From positions 1 to 64,000 of the forward strand of contig JABMCL010001642.1 of NCBI GenBank assembly GCA_018857735.1: 64,000 nucleotides of DNA, read 5' to 3'. Position 1 is the first letter of the stretch. The number at the start of each line of letters is the position of its first letter. This DNA comes from Alviniconcha marisindica. Its lineage: Eukaryota; Mollusca; Gastropoda; Provannidae. The notes below the pieces were generated by a model. The model was not told the origin of the DNA, made no database searches, and worked only from the letters and a program-made list of their open reading frames with translations. The translations under genes and the position numbers were made by a program. Shown one piece after another: positions 61,201 through 64,000 of this stretch.

Positions 61201-63755
61201 AGGACCAGCACCATGATCACAACCCTGTCTGTCAGTTTGGTCATGTGTACACAACACAGCCACTGAGCTAACACCACCCCCCCCCTCCCCCACAGACTTA
61301 CAGCGAGGAGGTAGAACTAGAGGCAGCGAGAACCTGCGATGACCAGTGAAGCAGAACGTAACTTCTGACCAGGTTGGTGTAGTTGGGCAGCAGCTCCTGT
61401 TCGATGCTGTGACATATGGCTGGGCTCAAGGCTCGCTGGAACACACGTGTCAATGTGGTGAGCTGTCCCAAGCCTCCGGCTACATACTACTGTAATCATA
61501 ACTACAAATCAAAGGCTAAAGACAGAGATAAAGGCTGCTACACACTACTGTAGTTTCAACTAGGAACACCAAAGGCTAAGGATGGAGATACTCAAGTCCA
61601 GCAAGCCAAGACATGAACATCTTCCAAGCAGCAAGGGCTTCAGTTCACAGGCATTATGTACCAAGCAATAACAAACATCACCCTGACACAGGATCACTGG
61701 TGCACCATCAGAGAATAATTTACATTCTGCCAACTGCAACCCATCACATTCTTTGTGCTGCAGCAACCCTGCATAGTACTAGCTGGCAGGATGTTAAAAC
61801 CCAACTCACTAACCAACCCTCACCTCCCAACTAACTAGCCGTCACCACCCAACTCACTAACTAACCCTCACAACCCAACTCACTAACTAGCCCTCACCTT
61901 GTCCCCAAGGCGCAGGTACAAGACTTGCATGATGATGAGATCGCGCAGGAAGGACATGCGAGTCAGGCACGTCTGCTGGAAGGCGCGGGAGATGATGGCG
62001 GAGGCTTCAGCACTGGTGAACAGGTGGCTGCAGCTCAGCTGCTGCGTGGCGTCTGCCACTGTCAACACAAAAGCAAATGTGGAACACACTGCTGTGAAAA
62101 GGCAAGCAAAAGTGGAACACACACTGCTGTGAAAAGGCAAGCAAAGGTGGAATACACATTGTTGTGAAATAGGCAAGTAAAGGTGTAGTATAAACTGCAC
62201 TGCAGCAGAACTGCTGTGTGGCATCTGCCGTTGTGAACAGGAAAGCAAAGGTGTGGAATGCATCACACTAGCATCCACTGCTGTGAGAGAAGCAAAGGTG
62301 TGGAATGCATCACACTAGCATCCACTGCTGTGAGAGAAGCAAAGGTGTGGAATGCATCACACTAGCATCCACTGCTGTGAGAGAAGCAAAGGTGTGGAAT
62401 GCATCACACTAGCATCCACTGCTGTGAGACAAGCAAAGGTGTGGAATGCATCACACTAGCATCCACTGCTGTGAGAGAAGCAAAGGTGTGGAATGCATCA
62501 CACTAGCATCCACTGCTGTGAGAGAAGCAAAGGTGTGGAATGCATCACACTAGCATCCACTGCTGTGAGACAAGCAAAGGTGTAGAATGCATCACTCTAG
62601 CATCCACCGCTGTGAGACAAGCAAAGGTGTAGAATGCATCACACTGTAGCATCCACCGCTGTGAGACAAGCAAAGGTGTAGAATGCATCACACTAGCATC
62701 CACCGCTGTGAGACAAGCAAAGGTGTAGAATGCATCACTCTAGCATCCACCGCTGTGAGACAAGCAAAGGTGTGGAATGCATCACACTGTAACATCCACC
62801 GCTGTGAGACAAGCAAAGGTGTGGAATGCATCACACTAGCATCCACTGCTGTGAGACAAGCAAAGGTGTGGAATGCATCACACTGTAACATCCACCGCTG
62901 TGAGACAAGCAAAGGTGTGGAATGCATCACACTGTAACATCCACTGTAGCTGTGCAGCATCTGGAGCTGAGAACAGTCAGTTCACGGCTGGATGAAGAGG
63001 AACACACTGTGGTGGGGGGGGGGGGGGGCAGGGGGCCAGCCTACCTGAGTCGTCCATCATGGAGTGCTGCTCCTGCACCTCCTGCACGTCCAGCAGCCGC
63101 TGCAGCAGGTCCAGGCAGGGCACCAGGTGGCGGATCGACTGCAAGCGCACATCAAGCTGGGACCCCACCTCTGACGGCACGTCACTGAAATGATCACATG
63201 GTCTGGCTGGTTGGTGGTTACTGTAAATCTCACAGACCCCCCCACAAAGAAAAAGCAGATAAGCACACTGTAATGACTTCCTCCTTAGAGAATGGTCTAA
63301 AAGAACTGCAAAAGCGCTGGAACCTCTGACAAGAGGCTGACTCTCTTTTAAAACACTTTTCACAAACCTTTCTTCCCATTTCCCTGCCACAGACCAACAG
63401 ATCACGGACCACCTCTCTTTTAGGACACTTTTCACAAACCTTTCTTCTCATTTTCACGTGACTGATTAACAGATCATGGACCATCTCTCTTTTAAGACAC
63501 TTTTCACAAACAGGTTGGAATGAAAGTGAGGAAGAAGCCCTCTCACAGGCTGTACGAGACCTAAACACACAGCTACTCACACATCCTGGAAGAAGACAGT
63601 GTCCACCAGTCTCTGGGCCAGCTCTTTGGGGGACTCCATCACCTGAAGTTCCAGAACAAACAGGGCTTCCAGGTCCTCCGCTATTTCTGAGCGGATGAGT
63701 CGGAGGATGTCACAGATCTTGTGGACGTCTTCGCACACGGCATACTGCGTTACGC
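43129..63755 (-). CDS. NUP160: Nucleoporin NUP160, C-terminal part (5' exons off window)
   Basis: Nineteen exons on the minus strand give about 855 codons in a consistent frame; animal NUP160 is about 1,400 residues, so roughly the first 550 lie beyond 64 kb. Diagnostic matches to the family include GSCQYMALQEYVRLL, KDCLRQLLVVLSERGELQAL, VEFPYKDLEDEV, SRARSVDLTTHNYYNLLYSF, QPEYAWIVQP, SQGFPLPTWLVNSYK, YLDYDLLQPAAQLLLEYLDA and VWVPYTCADQLL. NUP160 is a scaffold arm of the Nup107-160 Y-complex, which builds the nuclear pore rings, supports mRNA export and joins kinetochores in mitosis. This part is the alpha-helical solenoid that binds the rest of the Y-complex. Introns are unusually rich in tandem arrays made partly from adjacent exon ends. 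The gene ends tail-to-tail with a plus-strand unknown coding stretch at 42.2-42.8 kb. Confidence 0.93.
43563..43667 (-). CDS. NUP160: NUP160 exon r
   Basis: 105 nt after GTGTTGCAG. Encodes GVSDHCPMSVWVPYTCADQL and LGALRQHQDDHTNVT, matching VWLPYSSIDQLLQAL. About ten further copies of the acceptor plus the first 46 nt lie immediately upstream as a 56-bp array. Confidence 0.85.
43622..44210. repeat. NUP160: 56-bp array of NUP160 exon r starts
   Basis: About ten copies of CCCTGCAACAACACATGTAT, GGTACCCACACTGACATGGC and ACAGTGATCCTACACA. On the gene strand each is about 10 nt of intron ending in TTGCAG plus the first 46 nt of exon r (GVSDHC.MSVWV.Y). Some units are shortened. Confidence 0.93.
44248..44430. 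repeat. Tandem repeat, about 60 bp x 4
   Basis: Copies of GTAGCTTCTTGAAGCAGTCC with C-rich spacers, including a C18 run, in the intron after NUP160 exon q. Confidence 0.8.
44465..44602 (-). CDS. NUP160: NUP160 exon q
   Basis: 138 nt, phase 0 at both ends. Encodes VLGASQLLHVYLDYDLLQPA, AQLLLEYLDALMGVLQGRDA and PVFGLR. Confidence 0.92.
44774..44915 (-). CDS. NUP160: NUP160 exon p
   Basis: 142 nt after CTGCTTTTCAG. Encodes ATDHAWKMLQCYLECFEELD, GRYHRCVCEKLLSQGFPLPT and WLVNSYK, a highly conserved stretch. Confidence 0.93.
44945..45180. repeat. 57-bp array near the NUP160 exon p acceptor
   Basis: Four copies of CATGTCTAACCCATCAACAT, CAAATGCATCACAGACAGTA and CTGACCTGTGCTGATGT, starting 30 bp from the acceptor. 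Confidence 0.93.
45510..45650. repeat. 26-bp minisatellite x 5
   Basis: Copies of GACTGGTGCTTTGGGCCTTG + CTGAAT. Confidence 0.93.
45700..45882. repeat. 25/26-bp minisatellite next to the NUP160 exon o donor
   Basis: Seven copies of GGGACTGTGGCAAAGGGTAA + AGTGT. The first unit begins 8 nt inside the intron. Confidence 0.93.
45890..46012 (-). CDS. NUP160: NUP160 exon o
   Basis: 123 nt. Encodes CVSLARSSSYFMLGDNNETA and EAWDWLRENDIHSSTRSRDS. The donor GTACCA is weak and is followed 8 nt later by a 26-bp minisatellite. Confidence 0.87.
46224..46520 (+). mobile_element. LINE/SINE 3' tail with (GT)n
   Basis: (GT)n tracts at 46226-46265 and 46302-46322, then AAGCTGTAAAGTGCTTTGAG, AAAGCGCTCTATAAA and (TTA)n, typical of CR1/L2-like 3' ends. 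Intronic to NUP160. Confidence 0.6.
46735..47135. repeat. 35-bp minisatellite in NUP160 intron
   Basis: About eleven copies of AAGCAATGGATACATTTCAG + CATGATGCTAACGTC. Confidence 0.93.
47260..47386 (-). CDS. NUP160: NUP160 exon n
   Basis: 127 nt. Encodes PTPGADEMVGMLVNNGLYDM and AVIVCQAYGLQLHTVFTSLS; corresponds to AEEMVTLLVQAGLFDTA. Confidence 0.92.
47537..47760 (+). mobile_element. Non-LTR retrotransposon ORF2 end, dead
   Basis: Reads CSLCNHADETTLHIWDCPKI and then WLHTNFTHCNNVTF to a stop. The CxxC...H....C arrangement is the zinc-knuckle at the end of LINE reverse transcriptases. A stop codon lies just upstream in frame. Confidence 0.65.
47781..48110 (-). other. Unexplained open frame in a NUP160 intron
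   Basis: The minus strand is open from the adjacent array (48,323) to 47,781: MFSQSPDYIRAVLLFFAFSF, SNSVQLLLSCTHKERFQFHK, TCKVLESVSGWFTGD, IVHQGIIISSVDKFNFC. It is unlike the array and has no splice signals I trust. It may be a retroelement fragment or chance. Confidence 0.2.
48105..48560. repeat. About 60-bp minisatellite in NUP160 intron
   Basis: Eight copies of GTTTCCATGGTAAGGACCAC, ACAGTAAGGAAGTCACGGAT and AAACCTGCTGACT. The unit carries GGTAAG, a donor-like motif, on the plus strand. The interval 48570-49010 shows no feature. Confidence 0.92.
49014..49124 (-). CDS. NUP160: NUP160 exon m
   Basis: 111 nt. Encodes KRKVQIVELRHLEKDYLLLD and ARLRLIRKNTDPALAS, matching the family's ELEDLEKE region; donor GTAAGT. 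Confidence 0.9.
50010..50052 (-). CDS. NUP160: NUP160 exon l: 43-nt small exon
   Basis: Encodes VTAEHLLWPGNVYT plus one base. It is proposed because exon k ends in phase 0 and exon m starts in phase 1; this 43-nt piece, between GTATGCAG and GTAAAC, repairs the phase exactly. The acceptor is the first unit of a 32-bp array of about 21 copies. Confidence 0.6.
50053..50737. repeat. NUP160: 32-bp array carrying the NUP160 exon l acceptor
   Basis: About 21 nearly identical units of ACCTGCATACAGTGACCTGG + CCCCAAGGTGTT. On the gene strand each contains CACTGTATGCAG followed by GTAAC, the acceptor and first five bases of exon l. Confidence 0.95.
50738..51255. other. NUP160 intron, nothing recognised
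   Basis: Non-repetitive sequence with no convincing exon or element. Confidence 0.5.
51256..51464. repeat. About 65-bp tandem repeat, left part
   Basis: Copies of ACTGGTGTACTGGGCATGTA + CAGGCAGTATCAAGACT with C/T-rich spacers. The array resumes at 51907. Confidence 0.88.
51465..51906. mobile_element. MITE with TA target site (mariner-like ends)
   Basis: About 440 bp between ...GGCA-TA-CTGGGTGATTCAG and CTGAATCGCCCAA-TA-CAGG..., giving 13-bp inverted ends (CTGGGTGATTCAG / TTGGGCGATTCAG) and a TA duplication. It splits a tandem-repeat unit, so its boundaries are exact. Non-coding. Confidence 0.75.
52135..52440. repeat. NUP160: Array of diverged NUP160 exon k fragments with C runs
   Basis: Five copies of ATCCAGGCATACTTGGGTTG + CACCAGCCTCAG separated by runs of 8-16 C. 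The reverse complement reads LVQPKYAWI, matching LVQPEYAWIV encoded at about 52490-52530 in exon k, 50 bp away. Confidence 0.9.
52469..52632 (-). CDS. NUP160: NUP160 exon k
   Basis: 164 nt. Encodes AASVMYEHGLRLGREMSGVK, ALQRQAQCYLVAMNTLRLVQ and PEYAWIVQPLLHSME. The codons for LVQPEYAWIV recur, diverged, in an array in the next intron. Confidence 0.93.
52905..53015. repeat. 38-bp tandem repeat x 3
   Basis: Copies of ACACACTTGGATCTCAAAGT + CACCCTTTAGTATT. The rest of this intron to 53594 shows only two short copies of AAAAATGGGGAGCC. Confidence 0.88.
53595..53700 (-). CDS. NUP160: NUP160 exon j
   Basis: 106 nt after TCCTCCCCAG. Encodes VVAVLESRARSVDLTTHNYY and NLLYSFHVYRNNLRK. Confidence 0.93.
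54185..54376 (-). CDS. NUP160: NUP160 exon i
   Basis: 192 nt, phase 0 at both ends. Encodes ATLQSKVFKQQLELGHNQEA, FTAMMANPDPSRRKDCLRQL and LVVLSERGELQALVEFPYKD. The acceptor plus the first 14 nt are repeated about eleven more times in the upstream array (to 55.44 kb). Confidence 0.93.
54363..55440. repeat. NUP160: About 90-bp array carrying the NUP160 exon i acceptor
   Basis: About eleven copies besides the real junction. Each includes GACTGCAACATCGCCTGCAA + GCACACC, i.e. on the gene strand GGTGTGCTTGCAG then GCGATGTTGCAGTC, the acceptor and first 14 nt of the exon. Then comes ACCAACAGACTAGTCACAGC and a purine-rich stretch. Confidence 0.95.
55478..56170. mobile_element. piggyBac-type non-autonomous element
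   Basis: About 690 bp bounded by TTAA on both sides with long inverted ends: TTAACCCACTTGGCCCCGGA at the left and, read inward from the right, TTAACCCACTTGGCCCCAGA. TTAA target sites and CCC-starting ends are the hallmark of piggyBac. No transposase frame. It is inserted in a unit of the exon i array. Confidence 0.85.
56270..56420. repeat. Tandem repeat, about 45 bp x 3, near the NUP160 exon h donor
   Basis: Copies of GGAAAACCTAAGGAACCAAC + AGAACCAGCCACAAAGCA. Confidence 0.88.
56426..56654 (-). CDS. NUP160: NUP160 exon h
   Basis: 229 nt. Encodes DEPHKAGQCFISASEGIATE, TFLAQKLLQGAEG, then LTITYYLKVISQFEEYGMAD and MVISLANQAICLADYDDPNV. The TYYLKV..FEEYGM pattern corresponds to QYYDKVLRLLDVIGLP of the vertebrate protein. 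Confidence 0.9.
57158..57281 (-). CDS. NUP160: NUP160 exon g
   Basis: 124 nt after acceptor TTTTCCCAG. Encodes EFLAGSCQYMALQEYVRLLR and SWCTWNDAAAMFFLGLSYLY; among the best conserved NUP160 segments. Confidence 0.92.
57440..57612 (+). mobile_element. Retroelement 3' tail
   Basis: TGGGGAATAGCGCTATAGAA ... followed by (TTA)n, similar to the tails at 41640-41705 and 46450-46515. Confidence 0.5.
57780..58004. mobile_element. piggyBac-type MITE (225 bp)
   Basis: Bounded by TTAA, with ends TTAACCCCTTCACTGCC at both sides (inverted; 17 of 17 bases) and no coding capacity. Confidence 0.85.
58318..58491 (-). CDS. NUP160: NUP160 exon f
   Basis: 174 nt. Encodes TSITTVLEAFIQGVGGTQAR, QQVAMTTDCESQATWSHDLM and AFVHSIAALMYPCFPGV; donor GTGAGC. 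Confidence 0.85.
58690..59960. repeat. About 52-bp minisatellite, roughly 24 copies
   Basis: Units of CATCCTGTCAACCATACAGG + GTCACCTTGAAGTGACAGTA + ACTGTATTGTAT in the intron between NUP160 exons e and f. The centre is homogeneous and the edges diverge. AGGTCACTTCAAGGTGACC-like palindromic core (GGTCACCTTGAAGTGAC) in each unit. Confidence 0.95.
60071..60141 (-). CDS. NUP160: NUP160 exon e
   Basis: 71 nt. Encodes DSNMRRLASLELSECGGFP and ATKQ, corresponding to the LSVLELTDSG region of vertebrate NUP160. Confidence 0.82.
60142..61301. other. NUP160 intron, nothing recognised
   Basis: About 1.1 kb of non-repetitive sequence with no element or extra exon that I can support. Confidence 0.5.
61302..61435 (-). 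CDS. NUP160: NUP160 exon d
   Basis: 134 nt. Encodes RALSPAICHSIEQELLPNYT, NLVRSYVLLHWSSQ and VLAASSSTSS; donor GTAAGT, phase 2. Confidence 0.85.
61898..62058 (-). CDS. NUP160: NUP160 exon c
   Basis: 161 nt. Encodes VADATQQLSCSHLFTSAEAS, AIISRAFQQTCLTRMSFLRD and LIIMQVLYLRLGDK. A second acceptor AG 6 nt downstream is also in frame. The intron side begins a minisatellite containing degenerate copies of this exon start. Confidence 0.88.
62083..62945. repeat. NUP160: 47-bp array with degenerate NUP160 exon c starts
   Basis: About 15 units of GAAGCAAAGGTGTGGAATGC + ATCACACTAGCATCCACTGC + TGTGAGA. At 62195-62240 an older unit still contains a recognisable copy of the exon c start (on the gene strand GCAGATGCCACACAGCAG, i.e. 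ADATQQ). Confidence 0.92.
63045..63184 (-). CDS. NUP160: NUP160 exon b
   Basis: 140 nt in phase with exon a. Encodes DVPSEVGSQLDVRLQSIRHL, VPCLDLLQRLLDVQEV and QEQHSMMDDS; donor GTAGGC. Confidence 0.85.
63190..63580. repeat. Intron with about 80-bp tandem repeat x 3
   Basis: Copies around CTCTCTTTTAAGACACTTTT + CACAAACCTTTCTTCCCAT between NUP160 exons a and b. Confidence 0.8.
63581..63755 (-). CDS. NUP160: NUP160 exon a (first in window)
   Basis: 175 nt, acceptor TTCTGTGCAG, donor GTGAGT. Encodes VTQYAVCEDVHKICDILRLI, RSEIAEDLEALFVLELQ and MESPKELAQRLVDTVFFQDV. It enters in phase 1, so at least one exon precedes it outside the window. Confidence 0.85.
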
Positions 63756-64000
63756 CTGCACAGAACACACCATCATCCTTAGATCTCATACAGATGAGCA
63801 AGGGAGGAAATCTCATGCTGCAAAAAATCACCCACACTGTCAATACAGTGAAAATATAACCATCATGACCCCTCCCCCCAACCCCCCTTCACACAGACTA
63901 ACTACATATTATAAACTGTTCCATTTCAGGGCAACCATTACATCTGTTATGTCCCATGGAAGCGTGTTAATTTCTCGAGTAACTGCACAGGGCTGCAATC
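63756..64000. other. NUP160 intron running off the window
   Basis: No exon found in the last 245 bp; a C-rich tract lies at 63870-63890. Confidence 0.6.

Overview
This window is animal nuclear genomic DNA: multi-exon genes with GT-AG introns, tRNA-derived SINEs, degraded non-LTR retrotransposons, MITEs and very dense tandem repeats. The repeat families resemble those common in gastropod genomes. A mollusc, perhaps a caenogastropod, is therefore my inference rather than something the sequence proves.

Layout. (1) About 1.08-9.26 kb and 12.92-21.35 kb are two direct copies of one segment. Each carries a complete five-exon minus-strand gene for a small CD225/dispanin (IFITM-like) membrane protein of 157 or 164 residues. 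The copies are nearly identical, except for a 540 bp insertion, a rewritten C-terminus, a few missense changes and patches of degraded-looking sequence in copy 2. They may be a true tandem duplication or two haplotypes placed in series. (2) 9.3-12.9 kb and 21.4-24.3 kb hold repeats: (CA)n, (AT)n, SINE and LINE pieces, and a cluster of a terminal-inverted-repeat element. (3) 27.0-37.1 kb is a plus-strand bHLH transcription factor gene of at least seven exons, closest by eye to TCFL5. (4) 37.1-43.1 kb holds repeats, one SINE, and a short unrecognised plus-strand coding stretch at 42.2-42.8 kb. (5) From 43.1 kb to the right edge is the 3' part (19 exons, about 855 codons) of NUP160 on the minus strand. 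It encodes the C-terminal two thirds of the Y-complex nucleoporin; the N-terminal part lies beyond 64 kb.

The most striking pattern is that many introns contain minisatellite arrays abutting a splice site. In several, the repeat unit contains a copy of the splice acceptor or donor plus 5-46 nt of the neighbouring exon (CD225 exon 4; bHLH exons 3 and 5; five NUP160 exons). Repeated local duplication seeded at exon edges appears to have inflated the introns and created many decoy splice sites.

The three recognised genes have no obvious functional link. NUP160 is a scaffold of the nuclear pore, the bHLH protein is a DNA-binding regulator, and the CD225 protein is a small membrane protein.
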